Assembly (NCBI RefSeq): GCF_900105535.1
Contig: NZ_LT629779.1
Coordinates: forward strand, 1,860,001 to 1,924,000
Direction of reading: 5' to 3'
Length of the DNA stretch: 64,000 bases
DNA from: Pseudarthrobacter equi
Lineage (GTDB): Bacteria; Actinomycetota; Actinomycetes; Actinomycetales; Micrococcaceae
The first letter of the stretch is position 1; each line of letters opens with the position of its first letter. The notes under the pieces were generated by a model. It worked only from the letters and a program-made list of their open reading frames with translations. It did not search any database and was not told where the DNA came from. Of the stretch, positions 16,687 to 27,655 are shown in pieces. The position numbers and the translations under genes were made by a program.

Positions 16687-17160
16687 TCAGCTTCCCTGCG
16701 GACCCCGCTCGAGCAGCGGTTGCACGCGGAAGGGGATGAGTTCGCCCATGGCCAGCGCCGTGTCCGCCCGTTCCACGCCGTCGCATGCGAGGATCTTGCC
16801 GTTGATGCGGAAAAGGTCCTCGGCATCCTGGGCCACCACGCGCAGCAGCAGGTCTGCGGATCCGGTCAGGCCGTAGCCCTCCAGGATCTCCGGGATGGCC
16901 GCCAAATCCTGTGCCAGCCGGGTGAGCTTCTGCTGCTGGACGTGCACGGAAATGAAGGCCATCAGCGGGTAGCCCAGGGCGGCAGGGTTGATCCTGCGTT
17001 CGAAGGACAGGAAGACATGCTTTTTCTCGAGCTGTGCCATCCGCGCCTGGACAGTGTTCCTGGACAGTCCCAGTTTCTGGGCAAGGGCCACCACGGTCCT
17101 CCTGGGGTCCTGGGCCAGTGCCGAAAGCAGGCGGGTGTCAGTGCCATCCAGAGCTTGCAT
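16687..17160 (-). CDS. Lrp/AsnC family transcriptional regulator
   Basis: This 157-residue protein has the Lrp layout. An N-terminal winged helix-turn-helix (MQALDGTDTRLLSALAQDPR; LAQKLGLSRNTVQARMAQLE) is followed by a RAM ligand-binding domain with PLMAFISVHVQ and the glycine-rich turn GYGLTGSADLLLRVVAQD. Such proteins bind amino acids or 2-oxoacids. It is divergent from the 2-oxoacid dehydrogenase operon, as BkdR-type regulators are in other bacteria. It probably controls that operon in response to branched-chain amino acids. TTGCATAATGCGCAA across its own start codon and the inverted repeat at 17198-17221 are likely binding sites. Confidence 0.9.
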   Translation of the reverse strand: MQALDGTDTRLLSALAQDPRRTVVALAQKLGLSRNTVQARMAQLEKKHVFLSFERRINPAALGYPLMAFISVHVQQQKLTRLAQDLAAIPEILEGYGLTGSADLLLRVVAQDAEDLFRINGKILACDGVERADTALAMGELIPFRVQPLLERGPQGS

Positions 17161-17169
17161 AATGCGCAA
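17155..17169. promoter_or_regulatory. Possible AsnC autoregulatory site
   Basis: TTGCATAATGCGCAA is a TTGC-N7-GCAA palindrome lying across the start codon of the AsnC gene. Lrp-family regulators commonly repress their own gene through such sites. The assignment is by position and symmetry only. Confidence 0.4.
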
Positions 17170-17197
17170 CGGTAGCACGGTGCAGGTGACCGCCACA

Positions 17198-17221
17198 GGG
17201 CATTCTGCTCAATAAATGCCC
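17198..17221. promoter_or_regulatory. Inverted repeat in the asnC-bkd divergent promoter region
   Basis: GGGCATT (17198-17204) and AATGCCC (17215-17221) form a 7-bp inverted repeat with a 10-base AT-rich centre. It lies in the 191-base divergent region between the AsnC gene and the dehydrogenase operon, where an Lrp-type protein should bind. Confidence 0.45.
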
Positions 17222-17351
17222 CGGTGGTTGTACCCCCTGAGCATTGTGAGTAGGGTCACAGTATCCGGGCGAAGGGGCCCGGAAGGCCGCGGTTGCAGGA
17301 CCACAAGTCCCAGCTCCGCAGGTCACCGACGACAGAAGTTGCGGGGCTATC

Positions 17352-18539
17352 GTGTCTACAGACGAAACGGGCCAGGGCGGCGCACAAGCCCATGAGGGCG
17401 CCGGCGAATTCCAGGAACCGGGGTCATCCGGCGAACCGGCTCAAAAGCTGGTCCAGCTGATCACACCGTCGGGGGAGCGGGTGAGCCACCCCGAGTTCGA
17501 TCTCTGGGTACAGGACATCACGGACGAGCACCTTTGCTCGCTGTTCGAGGACATGACCGTCATCCGGCGCATCGACGTCGAGGCAACGGCCCTCCAGCGC
17601 CAGGGCGAACTCGCCCTGTGGCCCCCGCTGCTGGGGCAGGAAGCAGCACAAATAGGCTCCGGCAGGTCCCTGCGCAGCGATGACTTCGTCTTCTCCAGCT
17701 ACCGCGAAAACGGTGTGGCGTACTGCCGTGGCGTGGACCTCACGGACCTCCTGCGCGTGTGGCGCGGCAACGCGTCCGGCGGCTGGGATCCGTACGCCAT
17801 CAATATGGCAACGCCCCAGATCATCATCGGCGCCCAGACCCTGCACGCCACCGGCTACGCCATGGGCATCCAGAATGACGGCGCAGATTCCGTGGCCGTC
17901 ACCTACTTCGGCGACGGCGCAACGAGCGAGGGCGACGTGAATGAAGCCATGGTCTTCGCAGCCAGCTTCCAGGCTCCCGTGGTGTTCTTCTGCACCAACA
18001 ACCACTGGGCCATCTCGGAGCCGGTCCGGCTCCAGTCGCACATCCAGCTCGCGGACCGCGCTGCCGGCTTCGGGATCCCCAGCCTGCGGGTGGACGGCAA
18101 CGACGTCCTCGCCGTCATGGCGGCCACCCGCGTTGCCCTCGACCGGGCACGGCGCGGCGGCGGCCCCACCTTCATCGAAGCAGTCACTTACCGGATGGGG
18201 CCGCACACCACCGCCGATGACCCCACCCGCTACCGCGACGCCAACGAACTTGAGGACTGGGCCGCGAAGGACCCCATCAGCCGGGTGGCGGCGCTGCTGG
18301 AACGCAAGGGGCTGCTGACCGACGAACTGCAGGACCACGTCAGGAACAATGCCGACACCGTGGCCCGCGAGATGCGGAAAGGCTGCACCACCATGCCGGA
18401 CCCGCAGCCCATGGACGTCTTCAAACACGTATACAGCGCACCGAACTCGTGGCTGGACCGCCAGCAGGACCACTACGCCCGTTACCTGGCCTCCTTCGGC
18501 GACCCCGCAGGTGCCGTTTCAGAAGAAGGTGCACGCTGA
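17352..18539 (+). CDS. bkdA: 2-oxoacid dehydrogenase E1 alpha subunit, probably branched-chain
   Basis: E1 alpha and beta decarboxylate a 2-oxoacid with thiamine diphosphate and load the acyl group on E2. The 395-residue protein contains the TPP/Mg motif GDGATSEGDVNEAM followed by VFFCTNNHWAIS. It also has the phosphorylation-loop region TYRMGPHTTADDPTRYRD. It has a ~40-residue variable N terminus. Pyruvate and branched-chain forms look similar. The AsnC regulator beside it and the leucine-degradation operon downstream favour branched-chain 2-oxoacids (3-methyl-2-oxopentanoate, 4-methyl-2-oxopentanoate, 3-methyl-2-oxobutanoate). Many automated annotations would call it pyruvate dehydrogenase. 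Its TGA overlaps the beta-subunit ATG. Confidence 0.88.
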   Translation: MSTDETGQGGAQAHEGAGEFQEPGSSGEPAQKLVQLITPSGERVSHPEFDLWVQDITDEHLCSLFEDMTVIRRIDVEATALQRQGELALWPPLLGQEAAQIGSGRSLRSDDFVFSSYRENGVAYCRGVDLTDLLRVWRGNASGGWDPYAINMATPQIIIGAQTLHATGYAMGIQNDGADSVAVTYFGDGATSEGDVNEAMVFAASFQAPVVFFCTNNHWAISEPVRLQSHIQLADRAAGFGIPSLRVDGNDVLAVMAATRVALDRARRGGGPTFIEAVTYRMGPHTTADDPTRYRDANELEDWAAKDPISRVAALLERKGLLTDELQDHVRNNADTVAREMRKGCTTMPDPQPMDVFKHVYSAPNSWLDRQQDHYARYLASFGDPAGAVSEEGAR

Positions 18540-19549
18540 TGACTTCCATGACCTTTGCCCGCGCCATCAATGCGGGGCTGCGCAAATCACTCGACCATGA
18601 CCCGAAGGTAGTCCTCCTCGGTGAGGACATCGGCGCCCTCGGCGGCGTGTTCCGCGTTACCGACGGGCTGCAGAAAGACTTCGGCAAACACCGCGTGGTG
18701 GACACGCCGCTGGCCGAATCCGCCATCGTGGGTACCGCCGTCGGCCTTGCCTACCGCGGCTACCGCCCCGTGGTGGAAATCCAGTTCGACGGCTTCATCT
18801 ACCCCGCGTTCGACCAGATCGTCAGCCAGGTGGCCAAGCTGCATTACCGCACCCGCGGCGCAGTAAAAATGCCCATCACCATCCGGGTGCCGTTCGGCGG
18901 CGGCATCGGCTCGCCGGAGCACCACTCCGAGTCGCCGGAAGCCTACTTCACGCACACCTCCGGCCTCCGGGTGGTCACCGTGTCGAACCCGCAGGATGCC
19001 TACACGGTAATCCAGCAGGCCATCGCCAGCGACGACCCCGTCCTCTACTTTGAGCCGAAGCGGCGGTATCACGACAAGGGTGAAGTGGATGAGGCTGCCG
19101 GGCTGGACGCCGCAGATCCCATGGGGCAGGCCAGGGTCCTGACCGACGGTACCGACGTCACCCTGGTGGCCTATGGCCCGCTGGTGAAGACCGCCCTGGA
19201 CGCCGCCTCTGCCGCCGCCGACGAAGGCATTTCCATCCAGGTCATCGACCTGCGCTCGCTGGCACCGGTGGACTACGACACCGTAGTGGCCTCGGTCCGG
19301 AAGACCGGCCGGCTGGTCATCACGCACGAGGCCGGGCAGTCCGGCGGGCTGGGAGCCGAAGTGGCCGCCAGCATCACCGAGAGGTGCTTCTACCACCTGG
19401 AAGCCGCGCCCGTCAGGGTTACCGGGTTCGACATCCCCTACCCCTACTCGAAACTCGAGATGCACCACCTGCCGGGCCTGGACCGGATCCTCGATGGCGT
19501 GGACCGTGCCTTGGGGCGGCCGAATTCACTGAGCGGGCTGGAAGGATGA
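18539..19549 (+). CDS. bkdB: 2-oxoacid dehydrogenase E1 beta subunit
   Basis: This 336-residue transketolase-like subunit has the pyrimidine-binding part (VVLLGEDIGALGGVFRVTDG, with the catalytic Glu in GEDIG). Its second part is the C-terminal transketolase domain (TLVAYGPLVKTALDAASAA; IDLRSLAPVDYDTV). It pairs with the alpha subunit as an a2b2 heterotetramer. The start at 18539 is favoured by AAGGTG upstream and one-base overlap with the alpha stop (TGATG). Its own stop overlaps the E2 start (ATGA), so all three subunits are translationally coupled. Confidence 0.93.
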   Translation: MTSMTFARAINAGLRKSLDHDPKVVLLGEDIGALGGVFRVTDGLQKDFGKHRVVDTPLAESAIVGTAVGLAYRGYRPVVEIQFDGFIYPAFDQIVSQVAKLHYRTRGAVKMPITIRVPFGGGIGSPEHHSESPEAYFTHTSGLRVVTVSNPQDAYTVIQQAIASDDPVLYFEPKRRYHDKGEVDEAAGLDAADPMGQARVLTDGTDVTLVAYGPLVKTALDAASAAADEGISIQVIDLRSLAPVDYDTVVASVRKTGRLVITHEAGQSGGLGAEVAASITERCFYHLEAAPVRVTGFDIPYPYSKLEMHHLPGLDRILDGVDRALGRPNSLSGLEG

Positions 19550-20964
19550 GCGTCACCATGATCAAGGAATTCCGGCTTCCCGACCTCGGGGAAGGGCTCA
19601 CCGAGTCAGAGATCCTCAGCTGGAAAGTGGCCGTTGGGGACACCGTCAGCCTGAACCAGGTCATTGCCGAGGTGGAGACAGCCAAGGCGGTGGTGGAGTT
19701 GCCGTCCCCTTTCGCCGGCGTCATCAGGGAACTGCATGAGCAGCCCGGCACGGTTGTTGAGGTGGGCAAGCCCATCGTCTCCTTCGAGGTAGCGGACGAC
19801 GCCGGGCCGGCACCGGCGGGGCATGCCGCACCTTCGCGTGGCGTTACGCCAGCCGGCCAGCGGGCGTCGGGGGAGGAACCGGCGGCGCCGAAACGGGAAC
19901 CCAACCTCGTGGGGTATGGCGCCGTCGTCGAAAGCTCCGGCCGCCCCGCGCGCCGGCCCCGGAACCTCCCGCCGGTGGAGAGATCTGGCGACACGACGCC
20001 TGCAGGCGCGGCGCCTGTCCGCATTGAGCCGGCCGAAACAATAGTCATCGAAGCACGGGCCGGCGTGCCGTCAGGTGACCGGCCCCGCTCCACACCTCCG
20101 GTGCGCAAGCTGGCCAGGGACCATGGTGTTGACCTGGCGCTGGTTACCGGCACCGGTCCGGCAGGCCTGATCACCCGGGAGGACGTGCAGGAGTTCCTGC
20201 GGCAGGGCAGTGCCGGCCAGGCTGCCGCACCCGCCGGCCAGAAACGTGCCGGGGGCCAGGGGGAGCGGGAAACCCGGACACCCATCAAGGGTGTCCGCAA
20301 GCACACGGCAGCCGCGATGGTCTCCAGTGCCTTCACCGCTCCACACGTCACCGAGTTCCTCACCGTGGACGTCACCCCCAGCATGGAGTTGCTGGCGAAA
20401 CTGCGTGGCACCCGGACGTTCGCAGGCCTCAAGCTGACTCCGCTGACGCTCGCTGCCAAAGCCGTGCTGATCGCCTTGAGCCGCAACCCTTCGCTGAACT
20501 CCCGCTGGGACGAGGCGAACCAGGAGATCGTTACCTTCAACTACGTGAACCTGGGCATCGCGGCGGCCACCCCGCGGGGACTGACGGTGCCGAATATCAA
20601 AGATGCGCACGCGCTGACCCTGGAGCAGTTGGCGGAGGCGTTGGCGTTGCTGGCGGACACCGCGCGGTCCGGGAAAACGGCGCCGGCGGACCTGTCCGGC
20701 GGGACCATGTCCATCACCAACATCGGCGTTTTCGGCATCGATGCAGGCACTCCCATCCTCAACCCCGGCGAAGCCGCCATCCTGGCGCTGGGTGCCGTGC
20801 GGTCCATGCCGTGGGAGTACCGCGGTGAGGTGGCCCTGCGCCAGGTGATGACCCTGAGCCTGTCCTTCGACCACCGCCTGGTGGACGGTGAGCAGGGCTC
20901 CCGGTTCCTGGCCGACGTCGGAGCAATCCTGGCCGAACCGGGAATGGTCCTGACGATGGTCTGA
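19546..20964 (+). CDS. bkdC: 2-oxoacid dehydrogenase E2, dihydrolipoyl acyltransferase
   Basis: This 472-residue E2 has one lipoyl domain (residues 7-82, lipoyl K47 in EVETAKAVVE). A Pro/Ala/Arg-rich linker of about 100 residues is next. Then comes a peripheral-subunit-binding domain (PPVRKLARDHGVDLALVTGT; GLITREDVQEFL), another linker, and the CATase domain from about 245. The catalytic motif is DHRLVDG with H443 and D447. It transfers the acyl group from lipoate to CoA and forms the core of the complex. No E3 (lipoamide dehydrogenase) gene lies in the window, so E3 must be shared from elsewhere. The linker varies in this family. Confidence 0.94.
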   Translation: MSVTMIKEFRLPDLGEGLTESEILSWKVAVGDTVSLNQVIAEVETAKAVVELPSPFAGVIRELHEQPGTVVEVGKPIVSFEVADDAGPAPAGHAAPSRGVTPAGQRASGEEPAAPKREPNLVGYGAVVESSGRPARRPRNLPPVERSGDTTPAGAAPVRIEPAETIVIEARAGVPSGDRPRSTPPVRKLARDHGVDLALVTGTGPAGLITREDVQEFLRQGSAGQAAAPAGQKRAGGQGERETRTPIKGVRKHTAAAMVSSAFTAPHVTEFLTVDVTPSMELLAKLRGTRTFAGLKLTPLTLAAKAVLIALSRNPSLNSRWDEANQEIVTFNYVNLGIAAATPRGLTVPNIKDAHALTLEQLAEALALLADTARSGKTAPADLSGGTMSITNIGVFGIDAGTPILNPGEAAILALGAVRSMPWEYRGEVALRQVMTLSLSFDHRLVDGEQGSRFLADVGAILAEPGMVLTMV

Positions 20965-20985
20965 CCCGGGCCGGAAACCCGGACG

Positions 20986-21648
20986 TCAGCGCGCTTGCGG
21001 GCTGTCCACCGTCAGGGCGGCGAGCGCCATCTCCTCGAGCAGCGGCCGGGCCGCGGCTGCCATCCGGCGGCCGTGGCTCCGGACCGAGTGCGGGGTGGAG
21101 TTGATCAGCCCGAAGGTGGCGTGCGCCCGGGTCCGGAGTTCGGCGGCGTCCGTGCCGGGGTGGAGCCTGGACAGGACATCCACCCACACCTCCACGTAGC
21201 TCCGTTGCAGTGCCCGCACGGCTGACTGGTCCTGTTCGGAGAGGTTGCTGAGGTCGCGGTCCTGCACGCGGATCACTTCGGGTTTGCCGAGGGCGAAGTC
21301 CACCTGGAACTCCACGAGGCGCCGCAGTGCCAGGCGGGGATCGGAGTTCTCTGCCACCACCTTCCGCCCGCCGTCCAGCAGCTCCCGGCTGACGGTGGCC
21401 AGCAGGTCCGCCAGGACGGCCTGCTTGCCCGGGAAGTGCCGGTAGACGGCCGGTCCGCTGACCCCCGCCGCGGCACCGAGGTCTTCGAGGGAAACACTCT
21501 TGAACCCGTTGACGGCGAACAGGGAAGCGGCCGCGGCGAGCAGTGCCTGGCGGCGGTCTTCCTTGGCTTTACTGCGCTGGGTTGCCCCGGCGGGCCGGGC
21601 GGCGGGGGCATCCGCCCCGGCGCTGTTGCCTTCATCGGTTGTGGGCAC
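20986..21648 (-). CDS. TetR-family repressor of the acyl-CoA carboxylase/leucine operon
   Basis: The 220-residue protein has a basic N-terminal tail, then a TetR helix-turn-helix (ALLAAAASLFAVNGFKSVSL; LGAAAGVSGPAVYRHFPGKQ). An all-helical ligand domain follows. It is divergent from the carboxylase operon, and two GTTA-N8-TAAC operators lie between them. This mirrors TetR/LiuR-like control of leucine-degradation genes, with an acyl-CoA as probable inducer. The same operator sits before the acyl-CoA dehydrogenase at 1775. The GTG start has AGGAGGAAAT directly upstream. It converges on bkdC 21 bases away. Confidence 0.88.
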   Translation of the reverse strand: MPTTDEGNSAGADAPAARPAGATQRSKAKEDRRQALLAAAASLFAVNGFKSVSLEDLGAAAGVSGPAVYRHFPGKQAVLADLLATVSRELLDGGRKVVAENSDPRLALRRLVEFQVDFALGKPEVIRVQDRDLSNLSEQDQSAVRALQRSYVEVWVDVLSRLHPGTDAAELRTRAHATFGLINSTPHSVRSHGRRMAAAARPLLEEMALAALTVDSPQAR

Positions 21649-21705
21649 ATTTCCTCCTCAAACCCGCAGAGTCTAACAAGGCAACGGCCTGTGTTGGACA
21701 TCACA

Positions 21706-21747
21706 GTTAATAGAGACTAACCTGAATTTCAGTTACTGGGCACTAAC
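21706..21747. promoter_or_regulatory. Two TetR-type operators between tetR and the carboxylase operon
   Basis: GTTAATAGAGACTAAC (21706-21721) and GTTACTGGGCACTAAC (21732-21747) both fit GTTA-N8-TAAC, with starts 26 bases apart, two and a half helical turns. They lie in the 183-base divergent region and match the core at 1710-1725. One could serve each divergent promoter. Confidence 0.72.
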
Positions 21748-21831
21748 CGAGTCTGTTGTTTAGCGGCCATGCGAACTGCATTTTGCTACCGGATCCGGCT
21801 ACCGGATCTGCCGAGAGAACAGGAAGCGTCG

Positions 21832-23439
<1,608 letters not shown>

Positions 23440-23447
23440 GCCGGAAC

Positions 23448-25661
23448 ATGACCACACCTTCATTGACCTCCACAGCAACCGCTTCCACCGCCGGCACCAC
23501 GGCAGGCAACCAGGAGTCCGGCCGGCCGCTGTTCGGCACCGTCCTGGTGGCGAACCGGGGAGAGATTGCCTGCCGGGTGATCCGAACCCTGCGCGCTCTG
23601 GGAATCCGCTCCGTGGCCGTCTACAGCGATGCCGACGCCGGCGCCCGGCACGTGCGCGAGGCTGACACGGCCGTGCGGATCGGCCCCGCCGCCGCCACCG
23701 AAAGCTACCTGAACGTCGGCAACATCATTGCCGCCTGCCGGGAGTCCGGCGCCGAAGCCGTGCACCCGGGCTACGGGTTCCTCAGCGAAAATGCCGACTT
23801 TGCCCGCGCCCTGGATGCTGCGGGGATCGCGTTCATGGGCCCAGGGGTGGAAGCGCTCAACATCATGGGCGACAAGATCCGCTCCAAGAACCACGTGGCC
23901 GGCTACGGCGTCCCGGTGGTACCCGGCGTTGCCAGGCCCGGCATGACGGATGCGGAACTGATCGAAGCAGCCCCCGCCGTCGGCTTCCCCCTGCTGATCA
24001 AGCCGTCCGCCGGCGGTGGCGGCAAGGGCATGCACGTGGTGGAGAAACCCGAAGACCTTCCGGCCGTCCTGGCCACTGCCCGGCGCGTGGCCGCCAGCGC
24101 CTTCGGTGACGACACCCTGTTCCTGGAGCGCCTGGTCACCACCCCGCGCCACATCGAAGTGCAGGTGCTGGCGGACAACCACGGCAACGTCATCCACCTG
24201 GGCGAACGCGAGTGCTCCCTGCAGCGCCGGCACCAGAAAGTGATTGAGGAGGCACCGTCGCCGCTGCTCGAGGGACTGCCCCACGGGGCCGACGTCCGGG
24301 CCCGCATCGGCGAAGCCGCCTGCAATGCCGCGCGCAGCGTCAACTACGCCGGCGCGGGCACCGTGGAATTCCTGGTCTCCGACGACGCGCCGGACGAGTT
24401 CTTCTTCATGGAGATGAATACCCGCCTCCAGGTGGAGCACCCCGTCACGGAAATGGTCACCGGAACGGACCTCGTGGAATGGCAGGTGCGCATCGCCGCC
24501 GGCGCGGAACTCACCGTCCGGCAGGCCGACGTCGAACTTTCCGGCCACGCGGTGGAGGCGCGCGTCTACGCCGAGGTGCCGGAGAAGAACTTCCTGCCGT
24601 CCACCGGAACCGTGTACCTGCTCGACGAGATGCCAGGGGACGCCGGCGGCCGGATCCGGGTGGACTCGTCCCTGGTGGAAGGGCTCCAGCTCTCCTCCAG
24701 CTACGATCCCATGCTGTCCAAGGTCATCGCCTGGGGCGCGGACCGGGCCGCCGCCCTGGACACCCTGGACCGGGCGCTCGCCGGATACACGGCCCTGGGT
24801 GTTGAAACCAACGTCGAATACCTGCGGCTCCTGATCAATGATCCCGAGGTCCGGGCTGGCCGGCTCGACACAGGACTGATCGCCCGGAAGCTGCCGGACC
24901 TTGCTTTCCGCCACGTGGGGGAGGCCGAGCTCGTCGCCGCAGCGCTCGCCTCCGTGGCAGTCACTGCAGCGTCTGCCACGGCACCGTCTGCCACCCGGGA
25001 CGGCAATTCCGCCGGAGGCCCGTGGCAGGCACGCAGCGGCTGGCGGCTGGGGGCACGGGCGCCGCGCCGGGTGAGCCTTGGAACGCCCGACGGCGGAGTG
25101 GCCACCATAGGTGTCTACGGGGACCCCGCGTCCGGCCCGGTAGGGGTAACGGTCGACGACGGCACGCGCCACACAGCCGAGCTGCGCTTTTCCGGGCCCG
25201 GCCACGCGGAGCTGACCCTCGACGGCGCGGTGCACGACTACTCCGCGGCGCCGGTCCACTTCGCGCCGGAAGCCCCGGCGCACGTCTACCTCGGCAGCGG
25301 GGGCTGGTCCTGCCGGCTGGAGGTTCTGACCCGGGAGGCGCGGCTGGAACGGGTCCGGGCAGCCATCCAGCGGGACGAAGGCGACGCCGATCCCGCCGTG
25401 CGCTCGCCGATGCCGGGCACGGTGGTGTCCGTCCCGGTCAAGGACGGCGGCGCCGTCGAGGCGGGCCAGGTCCTTGCATCCGTCGAAGCCATGAAGATGG
25501 AGCACCAGCTGGTGGCGCCGCTGGCCGGGACCGTGCACCTGGCCGCAAAACCCGGAGACCTGGTCAAGGCGGACCAGGTCCTCGCCACCATCCATCCTGC
25601 ACAGCAGCCACAGGACAACAGCACGAACGGTGAGACCACCAACGGCGAAGGAGCCCAGTAA
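23448..25661 (+). CDS. accA1: Acyl-CoA (methylcrotonyl-CoA) carboxylase alpha subunit with biotin domain
   Basis: This 737-residue protein has a biotin carboxylase domain (residues ~30-480: [23 protein letters not shown]-grasp [28 protein letters not shown]). A middle BT-like region follows, then a C-terminal biotinyl domain with biotin lysine K683 in VEAMKMEH. It carboxylates biotin using ATP and bicarbonate, and feeds the beta subunit encoded before it. A GTG at 23436 overlapping the previous stop (GTGA) is an alternative start. The N-terminal ~25 residues (Thr/Ser/Ala rich) are variable. This fits the alpha subunit for leucine degradation, equivalent to mycobacterial AccA1. Confidence 0.93.
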   Translation: MTTPSLTSTATASTAGTTAGNQESGRPLFGTVLVANRGEIACRVIRTLRALGIRSVAVYSDADAGARHVREADTAVRIGPAAATESYLNVGNIIAACRESGAEAVHPGYGFLSENADFARALDAAGIAFMGPGVEALNIMGDKIRSKNHVAGYGVPVVPGVARPGMTDAELIEAAPAVGFPLLIKPSAGGGGKGMHVVEKPEDLPAVLATARRVAASAFGDDTLFLERLVTTPRHIEVQVLADNHGNVIHLGERECSLQRRHQKVIEEAPSPLLEGLPHGADVRARIGEAACNAARSVNYAGAGTVEFLVSDDAPDEFFFMEMNTRLQVEHPVTEMVTGTDLVEWQVRIAAGAELTVRQADVELSGHAVEARVYAEVPEKNFLPSTGTVYLLDEMPGDAGGRIRVDSSLVEGLQLSSSYDPMLSKVIAWGADRAAALDTLDRALAGYTALGVETNVEYLRLLINDPEVRAGRLDTGLIARKLPDLAFRHVGEAELVAAALASVAVTAASATAPSATRDGNSAGGPWQARSGWRLGARAPRRVSLGTPDGGVATIGVYGDPASGPVGVTVDDGTRHTAELRFSGPGHAELTLDGAVHDYSAAPVHFAPEAPAHVYLGSGGWSCRLEVLTREARLERVRAAIQRDEGDADPAVRSPMPGTVVSVPVKDGGAVEAGQVLASVEAMKMEHQLVAPLAGTVHLAAKPGDLVKADQVLATIHPAQQPQDNSTNGETTNGEGAQ

Positions 25662-25662
25662 C

Positions 25663-26838
25663 ATGTCCGGTTTTGAACTCAGCGAGGAATACCAGGACCT
25701 CAGCGACACCGTCCGGGACTTCGCGGACAACGTGGTGGCCCCGGTGTCGGCCAAGCACGACGAGGAACACAGCTTCCCCTACGAAGTGGTCAAGCAGATG
25801 GCGGACATGGGCCTCTTCGGCCTGCCCTTCCCGGAAGAGTACGGCGGCATGGGGGGAGACTACTTCGCCCTCGCCCTGGCGTTGGAACAGCTGGGCCGGG
25901 TGGACCAGTCCGTGGCCATCACCCTGGAAGCAGGCGTTTCCCTCGGCGCCATGCCGGTCTACCGGTTCGGGACCGACGAACAGAAGCAGCAATGGCTGCC
26001 CCAGCTGGCCTCGGGACAGGCGCTCGCCGGCTTCGGCCTGACCGAACCCGAAGCAGGTTCGGACGCCGGCGGGACCAAGACGCACGCGCACCGGGAGACC
26101 GTCGGGGACAGGACCGAGTGGGTGATCAACGGCAACAAGGAATTCATCACCAACTCCGGGACGGACATCACCAGGCTGGTCACCGTCACCGCGGTCACCG
26201 GGCAGCATGAGCGCGGGGACGGCACTGTCCGGAAGGAGATCTCCACCCTCCTGGTGCCCACCGACACACCCGGCTTCAAGGCTGAGAAGGCGTACAACAA
26301 GGTGGGCTGGAACGCATCGGACACCCACCCGCTGACGCTGAAGGACGTCCGGGTCCCGGAAGCGAACCTGCTGGGCGAGGAAGGCCGGGGCTACGCCAAC
26401 TTCCTGTCCATTCTGGATGAGGGACGCATCGCCATCGCCGCCCTCGCCACCGGAGCTGCCCAGGGCTGCGTTGACCTGTCCGTCCGGTACGCCAGGGAAC
26501 GCAAGGCGTTCGGCCACGAAATCGGCAAGTACCAGGCAATCTCGTTCAAGATCGCCCGCATGGAGGCGAGGGCCCACACGGCACGCCTCGCCTACTACGA
26601 CGCGGCCGCCAGGATGCTCGCCGGTAAGCCATTCAAGACCCAGGCGGCCATCGCTAAGATGGTCGCAGGTGAGGCGGCCATGGACAACGCACGGGATGCC
26701 ACCCAGGTATTCGGCGGCTATGGCTTCATCAACGAGTTCACCGTGGCACGCCACTACCGCGACTCCAAGATCCTTGAAGTGGGGGAGGGCACCACGGAGG
26801 TCCAGCTGATGCTGATCGCCCGCGAACTGGGCCTGTAG
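25663..26838 (+). CDS. Acyl-CoA dehydrogenase, probably acting on isovaleryl/branched short-chain CoA
   Basis: This 391-residue flavoprotein has the three acyl-CoA dehydrogenase domains. The FAD and substrate segments are [19 protein letters not shown] and [18 protein letters not shown]; the C-terminal part includes [19 protein letters not shown]. The likely catalytic Glu is E375 in [19 protein letters not shown]. It would oxidise isovaleryl-CoA (and perhaps 2-methylbutyryl- or isobutyryl-CoA) to the enoyl-CoA used by the carboxylase before it. Classic isovaleryl-CoA dehydrogenases keep the base at another helix, so the substrate is assigned mainly by context (equivalent to mycobacterial FadE19). 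AAGGAG precedes the ATG and the gene follows its neighbour by one base. Confidence 0.92.
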   Translation: MSGFELSEEYQDLSDTVRDFADNVVAPVSAKHDEEHSFPYEVVKQMADMGLFGLPFPEEYGGMGGDYFALALALEQLGRVDQSVAITLEAGVSLGAMPVYRFGTDEQKQQWLPQLASGQALAGFGLTEPEAGSDAGGTKTHAHRETVGDRTEWVINGNKEFITNSGTDITRLVTVTAVTGQHERGDGTVRKEISTLLVPTDTPGFKAEKAYNKVGWNASDTHPLTLKDVRVPEANLLGEEGRGYANFLSILDEGRIAIAALATGAAQGCVDLSVRYARERKAFGHEIGKYQAISFKIARMEARAHTARLAYYDAAARMLAGKPFKTQAAIAKMVAGEAAMDNARDATQVFGGYGFINEFTVARHYRDSKILEVGEGTTEVQLMLIARELGL

Positions 26839-26884
26839 CGGCCGGTTCGCCGCACCCGGGACTGTAGCCGGCCTGAAAGGATCG

Positions 26885-27655
26885 ATGATGATTGACAAGG
26901 TTGTTGCAAGCGCCGACGAGGCTGTGGCGGACATTCCGGACGGCTCTTCGCTGGCTGTGGGCGGGTTTGGCCTCTGCGGCATACCAGTCACCCTCATCGA
27001 TGCCCTTCACCGGGCCGGCACGTCCGGGCTGGAAACCGTCAGCAACAACTGCGGGGTGGACGACTGGGGGCTGGGCATCCTGCTCCGCGACGGCAGGATC
27101 CGGCGCACCATCAGCTCCTACGTGGGCGAGAACAAGGAGTTCGCCCGCCAGTACCTCGCCGGCGAACTGGAAGTGGTGCTGACCCCGCAGGGCACCCTGG
27201 CCGAGAAGCTCCGGGCCGGCGGCGCGGGCATCCCGGCCTTCTACACCAAGGCGGGCGTGGGCACCCAGGTGTCCGACGGCGGCCTGCCGCAGAAATACGA
27301 CGCCGACGGCGGCATTGCGGTCGCCTCAGCACCCAAGGAGGTCCGCCCGTTCGGCGGCGTGGACTACGTGCTGGAGGAAGCCCTGACACCGGATTTCGGT
27401 CTCGTCCACGCCTGGAAAGGCGACCGGCACGGCAACCTGGTGTTCCACGCCACGGCCATGAACTTCAACCCGCTCTGCGCCATGGCCGGAAGGATCACCA
27501 TCGCCGAGGTGGAGGAACTCGTGGAGCCCGGTGAACTGGACCCCGAACACATCCACACCCCCGGCATCTTCGTGCAGCGGGTCGTCCTGGCCCCTGACGC
27601 CGAAAAACGCATCGAAAAGCGGACTGTTGCCATCAGCCGGGAGGCAGGAGCATGA
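26885..27655 (+). CDS. scoA: 3-oxoacid CoA-transferase subunit A
   Basis: Subunit A of the heterodimer that transfers CoA from succinyl-CoA to acetoacetate. In this operon it activates or recycles acetoacetate released from HMG-CoA. The 256-residue protein shows the glycine-rich [19 protein letters not shown] and the [35 protein letters not shown] blocks typical of ScoA. AAAGGATCG precedes the tandem ATG ATG. It is 46 bases after the dehydrogenase gene and its TGA overlaps the subunit B start. Confidence 0.94.
   Translation: MMIDKVVASADEAVADIPDGSSLAVGGFGLCGIPVTLIDALHRAGTSGLETVSNNCGVDDWGLGILLRDGRIRRTISSYVGENKEFARQYLAGELEVVLTPQGTLAEKLRAGGAGIPAFYTKAGVGTQVSDGGLPQKYDADGGIAVASAPKEVRPFGGVDYVLEEALTPDFGLVHAWKGDRHGNLVFHATAMNFNPLCAMAGRITIAEVEELVEPGELDPEHIHTPGIFVQRVVLAPDAEKRIEKRTVAISREAGA

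Noticed and set aside
23460..25754. A 764-residue antisense frame across the carboxylase alpha gene
   Set aside because: No domain signature and typical antisense composition; the sense strand carries biotin carboxylase and biotin-lysine motifs.
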